Of a stretch of 64,000 nt of DNA, positions 49,122-60,457 are shown piece after piece. The stretch is taken from NCBI RefSeq assembly GCF_019929665.1, contig NZ_JAHZPZ010000001.1, positions 620,001 to 684,000 of the forward strand, written 5' to 3'. Source of the stretch: Streptococcus infantis. Its GTDB lineage: Bacteria > Bacillota > Bacilli > Lactobacillales > Streptococcaceae. The position numbers and the translations under genes were made by a program. The notes beneath the pieces were generated by a model. The model searched no databases. It saw nothing but the letters and a program-made list of their open reading frames with translations, and was not told the DNA's origin. Position 1 is the stretch's first letter. Each line of letters starts with the position of its first letter.

Positions 49122-49727
49122 TTATTTAGCTGCTGCGTAAAGCTCGTCTACTTTGTTCCAGTTGATCACTGAGAAGAAAGCTTTGATGTAGTCAGGACGA
49201 ACGTTGCGGTATTTCACGTAGTAGGCATGTTCCCAAACGTCCAAGCCCAAGATTGGTTTTTTACCTTCTGAGATTGGTGTATCTTGGTTTGCTGTTGAAG
49301 TCACTTCAAGTTTACCTTCTTTGTTAACAACCAACCATGCCCATCCAGAACCGAAACGAGTAGTTGCTGCTACAGTAAATGCTGCTTGGAATTCTTCGAA
49401 TGAACCAAATGTTGCATCAATTGCTGCTGCAAGTTCTGCTGAAGGAGCTGTCTTTTCAGGAGTCATCAATTCCCAGAAAAGAGCATGGTTCAAGTGGCCA
49501 CCACCATTATTGATAAGAGCTTGACGAATATCTGCAGGGATAGATTCAACATCTGCAAGCAAAGCTTCAAGATCTTCACCGATTTCAGGGTGTTTTTCAA
49601 GAGCTGCATTTGCGTTATTTACATATGCTTGGTGATGTTTGTCATGGTGTAAATGCATTGTTTCAGCATCAATATATGGTTCCAAGGCGTCGTAAGCGTA
49701 TGGAAGATCTGGTAAGATAATAGCCAT
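49122..49727 (-). CDS. sodA: superoxide dismutase (Mn/Fe)
   Basis: 201 residues. Metal ligands H in [10 protein letters not shown] in N-H-A-L-F-W, and D-V-W-E-H-A-Y-Y near the C-terminus. Main O2- scavenger of streptococci, usually Mn-loaded. Own promoter and terminator. Confidence 0.97.
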   Translation of the reverse strand: MAIILPDLPYAYDALEPYIDAETMHLHHDKHHQAYVNNANAALEKHPEIGEDLEALLADVESIPADIRQALINNGGGHLNHALFWELMTPEKTAPSAELAAAIDATFGSFEEFQAAFTVAATTRFGSGWAWLVVNKEGKLEVTSTANQDTPISEGKKPILGLDVWEHAYYVKYRNVRPDYIKAFFSVINWNKVDELYAAAK

Positions 49728-49758
49728 CTGTAATACCTCTTTTTCTTTCTATATAAAA

Positions 49759-49787
49759 ATGATAACGCAAACAACCTTTTTTTTCAA
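49759..49787 (-). promoter_or_regulatory. sodA promoter
   Basis: Minus strand -35 TTGAAA (49782-49787), 17-bp spacer, -10 TATCAT (49759-49764), beginning 10 bp after the holA stop. Confidence 0.7.
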
Positions 49788-49796
49788 GTTATTTGC

Positions 49797-50834
49797 TCAA
49801 TTTGACTGGCTCGCAATCTGCAATAAAGCCTTCTCAAACAAGTACCCTTTTTCGTAAACACCAGTCTTAATTTGATAATCTGCCTGAATAAGATAACGAA
49901 TAGAATCTTGTAGGAAATTCAGGGACAATCCTCGCGTGTCACGAAGGGCAAATTTGATTTGATAGGGGTTCGGATTGCGACCAAGATAGTGACCTAAACT
50001 GCTGACCATCTGAGATTCTGTCTGACCAGACTCTTGCAATATTTTTACCTGGGTATAGAGTCTAAACTGCCCCAGCATAATGGCAATCAGTTTAATCTCA
50101 TCTTCACCCTGTAGGGTCAAATCTTTAACTAAATCTCGTGCTTGATCAATTTTCTTAGTTAATATTAATTGGGTCAAATCAAAAATATTATCCTGCAAAG
50201 TCTTTGGAATTGCTTCAACAATATCTTCTTCTGTTATCAGACCACTATCCTTATAAGACAGTAAGAAGAGCAGGTTTTTCTGAATTTCACTGAATTGAAA
50301 ACTAGATTTGATAAGCAACTGTTCAAAGGAATTTCCATCAAAAGTAAGTCCTTGTTCCTGAGTCCACTTTTGAAAATAGGCTCGCAACTCTTGCTCTTTA
50401 GGTTCAAGAGCCTCAAATACTGTCGCATCACGCTTAAGTAATTTGACCATACGTCTCTTGCTATCTAACTTGCCTTCAGCAAAGATTACTAATTTACTTG
50501 AGGGTACAGGATTTTCCAGATAGTCTTCAAAGGCCTTTAGCTCATCATCAGTTAGATAGCGTTTTTTAGCAGTTGTAATATCCAAAAAGTGATCTAGAAT
50601 CACAATTTTTTCATCCGCAAAGAAAGGAAGACTGACCAACTCTAGCTCCAAGCTTTTATAGTCTACTTCTTTCATGTCAAAATAAGCAAAATTCAAATCT
50701 GCAGGATCATATCCGATTTGCTTTAGAACTTGTGCTTTCATGACGTCATACTGTCCTTGATCAGCCCCTGTAAATAGGGTCAAACTAGGAAGGTTCGCTA
50801 AGGATAGCTTTCGACTTTCTTCTATGGCTAGCAT
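49797..50834 (-). CDS. holA: DNA polymerase III delta subunit (HolA)
   Basis: 345 residues. Clamp-loader delta fold: N-terminal AAA+-like domain without a functional P-loop (L-F-T-G-A-D-Q-G-Q-Y-D), L-V-S-L-P-F-F-A-D-E-K in the beta-clamp-binding region, C-terminal collar domain. Opens the DnaN ring. Confidence 0.92.
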   Translation of the reverse strand: MLAIEESRKLSLANLPSLTLFTGADQGQYDVMKAQVLKQIGYDPADLNFAYFDMKEVDYKSLELELVSLPFFADEKIVILDHFLDITTAKKRYLTDDELKAFEDYLENPVPSSKLVIFAEGKLDSKRRMVKLLKRDATVFEALEPKEQELRAYFQKWTQEQGLTFDGNSFEQLLIKSSFQFSEIQKNLLFLLSYKDSGLITEEDIVEAIPKTLQDNIFDLTQLILTKKIDQARDLVKDLTLQGEDEIKLIAIMLGQFRLYTQVKILQESGQTESQMVSSLGHYLGRNPNPYQIKFALRDTRGLSLNFLQDSIRYLIQADYQIKTGVYEKGYLFEKALLQIASQSN

Positions 50835-50866
50835 TTATTCTCCTTTCTTTTTAATTTAGCTTCTGT

Positions 50867-51802
50867 TTAATCCATATAATTCAATTTTCCACGGAAATCC
50901 TCTAGGCTTTGGTATCCTTTTTCCGTCATAATCTCTTTGAGTTCCTTTGTGATTCGCTCAAAAGCACCTACACCTTCTTTATGAAGAGTAGTTCCTACTT
51001 GTACCATGCTGGCACCACATAGGATATGTTCAAAGGCATCACGCCCCGTTAATACTCCACCAGTTCCGATGATTTGAATTTGAGGATTTAAGCGTTGATA
51101 AAAAGCATGGACGTTGGCAAGAGCAGTTGGTTTAATGTATTCTCCACCAATTCCACCAAAGCCATTCTTAGGGCGAATAACCACTGTTTCATCCTCAATA
51201 TAAAGACCATTTCCAATAGAGTTGACACAGTTGACGAATTTGAGTGGATACTTGTTAAAAATATCTGCTGCTTGGTCAAAGTGAACAATATCAAAATAAG
51301 GTGGAAGCTTAATTCCAAGAGGTTTTGTAAAATAATCAAAAACTTCTGACAAGATACGATCTGTTGTTTCAAAATCATAGGCAATCTGAGGCTTACCTGG
51401 AACATTTGGGCATGAGAGATTGAGTTCAGTTAAACCACGGAAATCACTTTCTTGCACCTTTTTTAAGATGGTATGAGTCTCCTCTGGAGACATTCCAACT
51501 AAAGATAGAAAGAAGGTACGATTTGGTTCCTTTTCTTGCAATTCCAAAAGGTAGTTCAAGTAATAGTCTAAACCATTATTTGGGAGTCCCATAGAGTTAA
51601 TAGAACCAAGTGGAACATCTTGATAGCGTGGTTCAGGATTTCCCTGACGAAATTCCAAGGTTGCAGTCTTAGTGACAAAGGTTCCTGCTGCTGAATTTTT
51701 GACACCTTCCAATTCCTCAATTGTCATACAAGCAACACCTGCTGCATTCATCAAGCAATTATCGAACTCAAAACCAGCAATCTGTGTTTTCGTTGATACC
51801 AT
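50867..51802 (-). CDS. pyrDA: dihydroorotate dehydrogenase, class 1A (fumarate)
   Basis: 311 residues. Contains the catalytic-Cys motif [12 protein letters not shown] and [10 protein letters not shown] at the FMN phosphate site. Class 1A enzymes are cytosolic homodimers using fumarate and have no PyrK partner. Fourth step of UMP synthesis. SD GGAGGAAT. Confidence 0.93.
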   Translation of the reverse strand: MVSTKTQIAGFEFDNCLMNAAGVACMTIEELEGVKNSAAGTFVTKTATLEFRQGNPEPRYQDVPLGSINSMGLPNNGLDYYLNYLLELQEKEPNRTFFLSLVGMSPEETHTILKKVQESDFRGLTELNLSCPNVPGKPQIAYDFETTDRILSEVFDYFTKPLGIKLPPYFDIVHFDQAADIFNKYPLKFVNCVNSIGNGLYIEDETVVIRPKNGFGGIGGEYIKPTALANVHAFYQRLNPQIQIIGTGGVLTGRDAFEHILCGASMVQVGTTLHKEGVGAFERITKELKEIMTEKGYQSLEDFRGKLNYMD

Positions 51803-51837
51803 GATTCTATTCCTCCAAAAACCATTATTTCTTTACT

Positions 51838-51846
51838 ATTATACCA
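51838..51846 (-). promoter_or_regulatory. extended -10 promoter of pyrDA
   Basis: Minus strand TGGTATAAT, about 35 bp before the ATG. Confidence 0.6.
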
Positions 51847-51959
51847 TACTTTGGCAGGAGCCTTTTAATAAAACTAACCCTATAAAAAGCTTTCTAATTC
51901 AACTAATAAAACTAGCTTATTCAAATTGAAAGAATTTTTAGAAAATTTATGTCTTTTTC

Positions 51960-51988
51960 TTTACACTGAAAATTTTTTCTGCTATAAT
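51960..51988 (+). promoter_or_regulatory. gdhA promoter
   Basis: -35 TTTACA (51960-51965), 17-bp spacer, extended -10 TGCTATAAT (-10 at 51983-51988). Strong consensus. Confidence 0.8.
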
Positions 51989-52009
51989 GTCTCATGTAAT
52001 AAAATATGA

Positions 52010-53377
<1,368 letters not shown>

Positions 53378-53390
53378 TTCTAAAAATGCG

Positions 53391-53416
53391 CTCCTCACTA
53401 TTCGTGGGGAGTTTTT
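53391..53416 (+). terminator. terminator of gdhA
   Basis: CTCCTCAC (53391-53398) pairs with GTGGGGAG (53404-53411), then TTTTT. Confidence 0.88.
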
Positions 53417-53422
53417 CTGATG

Positions 53423-53452
53423 CAAAAAATACCTATCCAAATGGATAGGTAT
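53423..53452 (-). terminator. terminator of alaS
   Basis: Perfect ATACCTATCC/GGATAGGTAT stem (53429-53438, 53443-53452) followed on the minus strand by a T run. Confidence 0.9.
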
Positions 53453-53460
53453 TTGCTTGA

Positions 53461-56079
53461 TTACAATTTACCTGCTACTGCATCCAATAATTCTTGGATT
53501 TTCGCTTGGTTGCTTCCTCCTGCCATGGCCATGTCTGGTTTACCACCACCACGTCCATAGACGATTGGAGCCAATTCTTTGATGACATTACCTGCGTGCA
53601 CATCTTTTGTCTTGCTGGCTACAAGAAGGTTGACCTTGTCACCGATGGCTGCGACAAGAACAAGCACATCCGAATAGTCTTTTTGTTTCCAGTTATCCGC
53701 AAAGGTACGAAGGGCACCTGCATCTGATACAGAAACTTGACTAGCAATGTAACGGTGGCCGTTTGCTTCTTGAACATTCTTGAAGACATCACCTGCCGCT
53801 GCTGCTGCAGCTTTTTCCTTCAATTCTGCATTTTCTTTTTGTAATTGACGAAGTTGTTCTTGAAGTCCTTCAACCTTGTGAGGTACTTCTTTGAGTTGAG
53901 GAGCTTTCAAGGTTGTTGCGACGGCTTTCAGTGCATCTTCTTGATCACGATAAACTTCAAAGGCTTCCTTACCAGTCACTGCCAAGATACGACGAGTTCC
54001 TGATCCGATCCCTTCTTCTTTGACAATCTTGAAGAGACCGATTTCAGAAGTGTTACCAACGTGAGTACCACCACAAAGTTCAACTGAGTAGTCACCAATC
54101 GTTACAACACGGACTTCCTTACCGTATTTCTCACCAAAGAGGGCCATAGCTCCCATTTCTTTGGCTGTATCAATATCAGTCTCAACAGTCTTGACTGCAA
54201 TGGCTTCCCAGATCTTCTCATTGACTTGTTGCTCAATAGCGCGTAATTCTTCAGGAGTTACGGCTTGGAAATGGGTGAAGTCAAAGCGAAGGAATTCTAC
54301 TTCATTAAGTGAACCTGCTTGAGTTGCATGGTGGCCAAGGATATTGTGAAGGGCCGCATGGAGCAAGTGAGTCGATGTGTGGTTCTTCATGACACGGTGA
54401 CGACGATTGCTATCGATGGCCAACGTGTATTCTTGGTTCAAAGCAAGCGGTGCAAGAACTTCAACAGTATGAAGAGCTTGTCCATTCGGTGCTTTTTGAA
54501 CGTCTGTCACTGTAGCTACGACGTTACCTGCAGCATCCAAGATTTGACCATGGTCCGCAACCTGTCCACCCATTTCAGCGTAGAAAGGTGTTTCTGCAAA
54601 GATAAGAGATACAGTTCCTTCAGATACAGCTTCTACTTCTGCATTATCAGCAACGATAGCCACCAACTTAGAAGGCAATTGGCTAGCATTGTAGTTGAAG
54701 ACACTTTCTACAGTAATGTTTTGAAGGGTTTCATTTTGCATCCCCATAGATCCGCCTTTGACAGCAGAGGCACGCGCACGTTCTTGCTGCTCTTTCATGG
54801 CTGCTTCAAAGCCTTCACGGTCTACAGTCATTCCTGCTTCTTCAGCGATTTCTTCTGTCAACTCTACTGGGAATCCATAAGTATCGTAGAGTTTGAAGAC
54901 ATCTTGTCCAGCGATAACCGTTTGGCCTTTTTCTTTCAAGTCTGCTACGATACCCTGGGCAAAGTGCTGACCTGAGTGAAGAGTACGGGCAAATGACTCT
55001 TCCTCGCTCTTAACGATCTTTTCAATAAAGTCACGTTTTTCAAGAACTTCTGGGTAGTAGCTTTCCATGATTTTTCCAACAGTTGGAACCAGTTTGAAAA
55101 GGAAAGGCTCGTTGATACCCAATTTTTGACCGTGCATTGAAGCACGACGGAGGAGACGACGAAGGACATAACCACGACCTTCATTTCCTGGAAGGGCACC
55201 ATCACCGATAGCGAATGAAAGAGAACGGATATGGTCGGCAATAACCTTGAAGCTCATGTTGTCTCCATCTTGGTCGTAAACTTTACCAGACAATTTCTCA
55301 ACTTCACGGATAATTGGCATGAAGAGATCTGTTTCAAAGTTAGTCTTAGCCCCTTGAATCACCGCTACCAAACGTTCCAAACCGGCGCCCGTATCAATGT
55401 TTTTGTGTGGCAATTCCTTGTACTCGCTACGAGGGACAGCTGGGTCAGCGTTAAATTGTGACAAGACAATATTCCAGATTTCGATATAACGATCGTTTTC
55501 GATATCTTCTGCAAGAAGACGAATACCAATATTTTCTGGGTCAAAGGCTTCCCCACGGTCAAAGAAAATTTCTGTATCAGGTCCAGAAGGTCCAGCACCG
55601 ATTTCCCAGAAGTTGTCTTCGATTGGGATCAAGTGACTTGGATCCACGCCCACTTCGATCCAGCGATTGTATGAATCTTTATCATCTGGATAGTAAGTCA
55701 TGTAGAGTTTGTCTTTAGGGAAGTCAAACCACTCAGGACTTGTCAAAAGCTCATATGCCCATGTAATTGCTTCGTCACGGAAGTAATCCCCGATGGAGAA
55801 GTTTCCCAACATTTCAAACATGGTATGGTGACGGGCAGTCTTCCCTACGTTTTCGATATCGTTGGTACGGATGGCTTTTTGAGCATTGGTAATACGTGGA
55901 TTTTCAGGTTTGATAGTTCCATCGAAGTATTTTTTAAGAGTGGCAACCCCTGAGTTGATCCACAAAAGGGTTGGGTCGTTTACTGGAACCAAGCTAACGG
56001 ATGGTTCTACTGAGTGGCCTTTTGTAGCCCAGAAATCAAGCCACATTTGGCGGACTTGTGCACTAGATAATTGTTTCAT
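53461..56079 (-). CDS. alaS: alanyl-tRNA synthetase
   Basis: 872 residues. Class II catalytic core (1-250), tRNA-recognition region, editing domain with H-T-S-T-H-L-L-H and C-G-G-T-H zinc ligands, and C-terminal DHHA1 domain with [15 protein letters not shown] overlaps the stop of the broken upstream gene (ATGA), and the SD AAGGAGAT lies inside that gene. Expression depends on the T-box upstream. Confidence 0.98.
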   Translation of the reverse strand: MKQLSSAQVRQMWLDFWATKGHSVEPSVSLVPVNDPTLLWINSGVATLKKYFDGTIKPENPRITNAQKAIRTNDIENVGKTARHHTMFEMLGNFSIGDYFRDEAITWAYELLTSPEWFDFPKDKLYMTYYPDDKDSYNRWIEVGVDPSHLIPIEDNFWEIGAGPSGPDTEIFFDRGEAFDPENIGIRLLAEDIENDRYIEIWNIVLSQFNADPAVPRSEYKELPHKNIDTGAGLERLVAVIQGAKTNFETDLFMPIIREVEKLSGKVYDQDGDNMSFKVIADHIRSLSFAIGDGALPGNEGRGYVLRRLLRRASMHGQKLGINEPFLFKLVPTVGKIMESYYPEVLEKRDFIEKIVKSEEESFARTLHSGQHFAQGIVADLKEKGQTVIAGQDVFKLYDTYGFPVELTEEIAEEAGMTVDREGFEAAMKEQQERARASAVKGGSMGMQNETLQNITVESVFNYNASQLPSKLVAIVADNAEVEAVSEGTVSLIFAETPFYAEMGGQVADHGQILDAAGNVVATVTDVQKAPNGQALHTVEVLAPLALNQEYTLAIDSNRRHRVMKNHTSTHLLHAALHNILGHHATQAGSLNEVEFLRFDFTHFQAVTPEELRAIEQQVNEKIWEAIAVKTVETDIDTAKEMGAMALFGEKYGKEVRVVTIGDYSVELCGGTHVGNTSEIGLFKIVKEEGIGSGTRRILAVTGKEAFEVYRDQEDALKAVATTLKAPQLKEVPHKVEGLQEQLRQLQKENAELKEKAAAAAAGDVFKNVQEANGHRYIASQVSVSDAGALRTFADNWKQKDYSDVLVLVAAIGDKVNLLVASKTKDVHAGNVIKELAPIVYGRGGGKPDMAMAGGSNQAKIQELLDAVAGKL

Positions 56080-56585
56080 AGATATCTCCTTATTGTATCA
56101 TTGTTTGATTGACTTTCTAGCATCTCTACGTAGTCGATAGTGACACAGAGAGAAACAACTAGATCAGCATAAGAATCTTCATAAACGGTAAGATTGTATG
56201 TAGAGGTCAGACGAATGAATTCTTTCGAGATTTCTGCAATCACTTGATCTCGGTCATCCAAAAGTTTGAAATCCCAATCCCAAATATCTCCTTCAATGCG
56301 AAGACCCAGGTTGTCAAATTCATACTTATCTCTAAAGAAAGTAAATTACTTGCGGATGTAAAAGCTATCTCCGTTACTCAGTTGAATTTCAAAACGGGGC
56401 AAGAAGGTCATGACTTCTTTTCGAATCTCACTGACCTTTTGGTTATCTGCATCATAGATAGTAAATGTTTTGGGAATATTAAAAAAAGAACCTTCTACCT
56501 GATAGGCGATTTCTCCCCTATCATCCTTGATATCAAAACGTTCACCACCTATGCGGAATTTTTGTTTGACATGAAATGTTCTCAT
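56076..56585 (-). pseudogene. LURP-one/YxjI-like gene split by an in-frame TAA
   Basis: An ORF starts at ATG 56583-56585 (SD TTTGGAGGTG) and codes 79 residues (M-R-T-F-H-V-K-Q-K ... F-Y-I-R-K) before TAA at 56346-56348. The same frame then continues uninterrupted for 89 codons (F-T-F-F-R-D-K-Y-E-F-D-N-L-G-L ... N-D-T-I-R-R-Y-L) to TGA at 56076-56078. Joined, it is a typical 165-170 residue LURP-one-related (tubby-like) protein. The intact pneumococcal homologue, from memory, reads R-K-K at the site, so one base change (AAA to TAA) would explain it. A sequencing error cannot be excluded. The 3' part carries the alaS SD. Confidence 0.8.
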
Positions 56586-56619
56586 AAACACCTCCAAAAA
56601 TAAAAGACAAATCCATATC

Positions 56620-56783
56620 ACGAAGGGCGAAAAACCGCGGTACCACCTTCATTCAATGAACTTGTCATTCTCTTATTCTTATGCAATTGTGTGATTGAGT
56701 AGCATGATTTTCTATCTTAGATGGCTCGCAGCACCGCCAATTCTCTGAACTAAGATGGAGAGAAAATCAATTCTCAACTCTAG
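56620..56783 (-). ncRNA. T-box riboswitch of the alaS operon
   Basis: Minus strand AAGGTGGTACCGCG (56636-56649) is the T-box sequence. Stem I is closed by GATTTTCT...ATCTTAG with CTAAGAT...AAAATC (about 56768 to 56706). Within it G-G-T-G-C-T-G-C-G-A-G holds a GCT triplet that could be the Ala specifier. A terminator stem with a T run is not obvious downstream. Precedes the broken LURP gene and alaS. Confidence 0.85.
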
Positions 56784-56784
56784 T

Positions 56785-56813
56785 ATTATATCGTTTTTAG
56801 AGAAGTTCGTCAA
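56785..56813 (-). promoter_or_regulatory. promoter of the alaS T-box transcript
   Basis: Minus strand -35 TTGACG (56808-56813), exactly 17 bp, -10 TATAAT (56785-56790). Confidence 0.85.
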
Positions 56814-56859
56814 GGTTTATCCTCTTAAAGATACTGCATCAAATAATAAATTCTGAAAC

Positions 56860-57609
56860 TTAGATACTAATCGTCTCTCCTACAGAAAGAGTTTTATAAT
56901 TAGCATCTATTACTTCTTTTTTTGTCGTCTGGTAATGACTATAATCCTCAATATGAATTGGATAAATATTTTTTGGTTGAAGTGTAGATTCTAATTGCTG
57001 TAACATCTTTAAATTCATTGTGAATGGACCACCAAATGAATCTGATTTAACAGCTCCAAGGTTTGCAAAAATAGCATCAATTTTTCGGGAAACAAAATCT
57101 GTTACCCTTGGATATAAAATCGTGTCACCTGTAAAGTAGATTATTTTAGTTTGCAAAGGAGCTGTGATTGTTATTTGATATCCATTAACCTTACCAACTA
57201 TTTTTTGCATTATATAATTACTCGCATGATAAGCTGGTACAGCTTTTATAGCAATTTGATATTCATCAACTGAAAACAACTGCTCTTCTCCCCAATTTAA
57301 AACTATATTATTTAAGCATGATAATCCTTCTGTGATTTTTCTGTTAGGAGTAATTACAGTTTTATCCCTTAGGTATCCCTTTCCTACATCATCTAAATGA
57401 TCTTTATGACCATGAGTTATTAACCATAAATCAACTTTGTTAAAAAGAGTCATATCATGATAAACATCGGTCTTTTTCTCAGATAGAAAACCTTTGAACT
57501 GGACCAAAGTACCTTTTGGCGATAAATCTGGATCGATTCCGATATAAAATTTGTCATCTACGGAAATGACTCCACATGCAACTCCACAATAAGTAAACGA
57601 AATAGACAT
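56860..57609 (-). CDS. metallo-beta-lactamase-fold hydrolase (UlaG-like)
   Basis: 249 residues from the ATG at 57607-57609 (SD TAGGAG); an upstream in-frame start adds eight residues without SD. Zinc motif H-G-H-K-D-H at 66-71, later F-T-G-D-T and C-terminal P-I-H-I-E-D. Cytosolic. Substrate unknown. More AT-rich in feel than its neighbours and alone between alaS and potD, so possibly an acquired gene. An extended -10 (TGTTATAAT) lies at 57676-57684. Confidence 0.8.
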   Translation of the reverse strand: MSISFTYCGVACGVISVDDKFYIGIDPDLSPKGTLVQFKGFLSEKKTDVYHDMTLFNKVDLWLITHGHKDHLDDVGKGYLRDKTVITPNRKITEGLSCLNNIVLNWGEEQLFSVDEYQIAIKAVPAYHASNYIMQKIVGKVNGYQITITAPLQTKIIYFTGDTILYPRVTDFVSRKIDAIFANLGAVKSDSFGGPFTMNLKMLQQLESTLQPKNIYPIHIEDYSHYQTTKKEVIDANYKTLSVGETISI

Positions 57610-57722
57610 AATACTCCTACAAATACTTTCCAAATCACTTTTTTATGAAAAGATAAATTCCTTATGATTAGAAAAATTATAACACGATTCACAAATTATT
57701 ACTACTTAGCACTTGGAACAAT

Positions 57723-57774
57723 AATAAAACCTAGCTATAGAAACTTTACTAGTTACTAATAGCCAGGTTTTATT
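57723..57774 (-). terminator. terminator after potD
   Basis: 16-bp arms with one mismatch (57759-57774 with 57723-57738) and a 20-nt loop; A/T-rich stem end. Lies 40 bp after the potD stop. Could also serve the end of a plus-strand transcript. Confidence 0.7.
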
Positions 57775-57813
57775 CTAATTTAATTGAAATTATTTCCGAT
57801 AGCAGATAATCTC

Positions 57814-58884
57814 CTACTTCCTATACATCTTAAATTGTAGGAAGAGGTCGCTATAGATTCCTGTCCATTTATGGTCAAATTTTTCATAAACTTCTAGGTG
57901 TTTCATTGTATCTGCATCTGGATAGAAGGACTTGTCCTCTTTTGTCTCTTCAGGGAGCATTTCCTTAGCAGCATTGTTTGGTGTTGAATAGCCCACATAC
58001 TCTGCATTCTTAAGAGCATTTTCAGGCTTCAACATGAAGTTGATAAAGGCATAAGCTGCATCTTGGTTCTTGACAGTTTTAGGAATAACCATGTTATCAA
58101 ACCAGAGGTTACTTGCTTCTGTCGGCACGACATATTTGAGGTTAGGATTCTTTTCCAACATCTGGCTAGCTTCCCCTGAGAAGGTCACACCGATAGCAGC
58201 ATTGTTCTGAATCATGTAACCCTTCATCTCATCCGCCACAATTGCCTTAATATTAGGAGTTAGCTCATACAGTTTATCAACCGTTTGTGATAGTTGTTGA
58301 GGATCTTTTGAGTTGAGGCTATAGCCTAGTGAGTTAAGACCTAAACCAAGCACTTCACGCGCCCCATCAAAGAGCATGATCGAATCCTTGTATTCTGGTT
58401 TCCAGAGGTCGTCCCAATGTTCAGGCGCTTCTTCCACCATGGTTTCATTGTAGACAATTCCCAAAGTTCCCCAGAAGTATGGGATAGAGTACTGGTTATT
58501 TGGATCAAAAGACTGATTGAGAAATTCTGGACCAATATTCTCAATTCCCTCAATTTTACTATAATCCAGTGGAACTAAGAGGTCTTCATCCTTCATTTTG
58601 TTAATCATGTACTCACTTGGGATAGCAATATCATAGGTTGTCCCACCCTGCTTGATTTTCGTGTACATGGCTTCGTTAGAGTCAAAGGTTTCGTACTGGA
58701 CTTGGATTCCTGTTTCTTCTGTAAATTTCTCCAAAAGTTCAGGATCGATATAATCTCCCCAGTTGTAGATAACTAGTTTTTGGCTATCTCGACTATTGAT
58801 TTTACTATCAAGATGATAGGAAATTCCCCATAAGACAAGGATAATGGCTAAAATTCCTGCTAAAAATGAATAGAGTCGTTTCAT
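57814..58884 (-). CDS. potD: PotD, spermidine/putrescine-binding protein
   Basis: 356 residues. N-terminal hydrophobic segment (about 5-24), then bacterial extracellular solute-binding domain with N-W-G-D-Y-I-D-P and Y-F-W-G-T-L-G-I-V-Y-N. There is no lipobox Cys after the hydrophobic stretch (W-G-I-S-Y-H-L-D-S-K), so it is probably held by an uncleaved anchor or cleaved by signal peptidase I. Start overlaps potC by 4 bp. Confidence 0.95.
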   Translation of the reverse strand: MKRLYSFLAGILAIILVLWGISYHLDSKINSRDSQKLVIYNWGDYIDPELLEKFTEETGIQVQYETFDSNEAMYTKIKQGGTTYDIAIPSEYMINKMKDEDLLVPLDYSKIEGIENIGPEFLNQSFDPNNQYSIPYFWGTLGIVYNETMVEEAPEHWDDLWKPEYKDSIMLFDGAREVLGLGLNSLGYSLNSKDPQQLSQTVDKLYELTPNIKAIVADEMKGYMIQNNAAIGVTFSGEASQMLEKNPNLKYVVPTEASNLWFDNMVIPKTVKNQDAAYAFINFMLKPENALKNAEYVGYSTPNNAAKEMLPEETKEDKSFYPDADTMKHLEVYEKFDHKWTGIYSDLFLQFKMYRK

Positions 58885-59654
58885 GCTTTCTCCTCCTTCT
58901 CGCGTGAAATGAAGTAATACCCTACAACCAGGATAATACTAAAGAGAAAGACCAAGGCTGAAAGAGCATTGATTTCTAGCGAAATTCCCTTACGAGCCCG
59001 AGAGTAAATCTCGACTGAGAGGGTTGAAAAACCATTCCCCGTTACAAAGAAGGTCACGGCAAAGTCATCTAGTGAATAAGTGAAAGCCATAAAGTAGCCT
59101 GCGATGATAGACGGCGTTAGGTAAGGAAGCATGATTTCCTTGAACATTTGGAACTGACTAGCACCAAGGTCATAAGCCGCATGAATCATATCTCCATTCA
59201 TCTCTTTCAATCGTGGCAAGACCATGAGCACTACGATAGGAATCGAGAAGGCCACATGACTGGACAAGACTGTCAGAAAACCAAGTGAAAACTTGAGTTG
59301 GGTAAAGAGAATCAAGAAGCTGGCACCAATCATAACGTCGGGCGCAACCATCAAAATGTTATTGAGAGATAGAAAGGCTTCTTGGTACTTTTTACGTGAT
59401 TGATAGATGTAGATAGCACCAAAGGTACCAATCACTGTCGCAATCAAGGCTGATAGAAAAGCTAGTAAAAAGGTTTGAACCAAGATAAGCATGAGCCTTC
59501 CATCACCAAACATGGTTTCAAAGTGAGACAAACTAAAGCCTGTAAAGCTATTCATATCATCCCCGGCATTGAAGGCATATCCAATCAAATAAAAGATTGG
59601 CAAATAAAGGACGATAAAGACAAAGGCTAGGTAAAGATTTGATAATTTTTTCAT
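58881..59654 (-). CDS. potC: PotC, spermidine/putrescine ABC permease
   Basis: 257 residues, six membrane helices, with the EAA loop A-A-Y-D-L-G-A-S-Q-F-Q-M-F. Pairs with PotB. Overlaps potB and potD by 4 bp each. Confidence 0.95.
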   Translation of the reverse strand: MKKLSNLYLAFVFIVLYLPIFYLIGYAFNAGDDMNSFTGFSLSHFETMFGDGRLMLILVQTFLLAFLSALIATVIGTFGAIYIYQSRKKYQEAFLSLNNILMVAPDVMIGASFLILFTQLKFSLGFLTVLSSHVAFSIPIVVLMVLPRLKEMNGDMIHAAYDLGASQFQMFKEIMLPYLTPSIIAGYFMAFTYSLDDFAVTFFVTGNGFSTLSVEIYSRARKGISLEINALSALVFLFSIILVVGYYFISREKEEKA

Positions 59655-60457
59655 CGTTCTCTCCTTTCCTTAGTCACCCACATAGTGATAAACATAGTCA
59701 GGATAAGAACAACACCGATTGTTGAACCCATACCGTAGTTGTCGTTGGTCAAGAAGTTCTGCTCGATGGCAGTCCCCAAAGTAATCACTCGGTTCCCCCC
59801 AATCAAACGGGTCAACATGAAGAGACTCAAACTTGGGATAAAGACAGATTGAACTCCGCTTCGCACCCCGTTCATAGACAGAGGGAAGATGACATGTCGG
59901 AAGGTTTCCCACTTGGTTGCACCAAGGTCATAGCTGGCATTGATGAGATTGTTATCCATATCATCCAAAACATTGAAGATGGGCAAAATCATAAATGGAA
60001 GCTCGATGTAGCTTGCTACAAAGATAAATGAGAAATCTGTAAATAGCAACTGCTGAGAACCAATTCCGATAAATTCTAGGAATTGGTTAATAGAGCCATT
60101 TTGACCAAAAATCCCGATAAAGGCATAAGCCTTAAGGAGAAGGTTGATCCAGGTTGGTAAAATGATTAGCATGAGCCAGAGTTGACGGTGTTTGAGACGA
60201 GTCAAAAAGAGGGCTGTTGGATAACTGATAAGAAGCGTCACTAGAGTTACAATTCCTGCATAGAGAACAGAATTGAAGCTCATTTTGAGATAGGTTAAGT
60301 TTTGCGACGCAAAATAGGATTTATAGTTTTCTAAACTAAACTGACCTTCGATGTTGAAAAATGATTGTCCAAAAATCAAGACCAAGGGTGCCAATACAAA
60401 GAGTGCAATCCAAAGCATGTAGGGCACTACAAAGAGTTTAGAGGTTGTTTTCTTCAT
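59651..60457 (-). CDS. potB: PotB, spermidine/putrescine ABC permease
   Basis: 268 residues from the ATG at 60455-60457 (SD GAGGAAAGAG). Six membrane helices and EAA loop [13 protein letters not shown]. Overlaps the end of potA by 20 bp. Confidence 0.94.
   Translation of the reverse strand: MKKTTSKLFVVPYMLWIALFVLAPLVLIFGQSFFNIEGQFSLENYKSYFASQNLTYLKMSFNSVLYAGIVTLVTLLISYPTALFLTRLKHRQLWLMLIILPTWINLLLKAYAFIGIFGQNGSINQFLEFIGIGSQQLLFTDFSFIFVASYIELPFMILPIFNVLDDMDNNLINASYDLGATKWETFRHVIFPLSMNGVRSGVQSVFIPSLSLFMLTRLIGGNRVITLGTAIEQNFLTNDNYGMGSTIGVVLILTMFITMWVTKERRER

Noticed and set aside
54319-54975. 218-codon open frame antisense to alaS
   Set aside because: No SD or domain; the opposite strand codes a full alanyl-tRNA synthetase.
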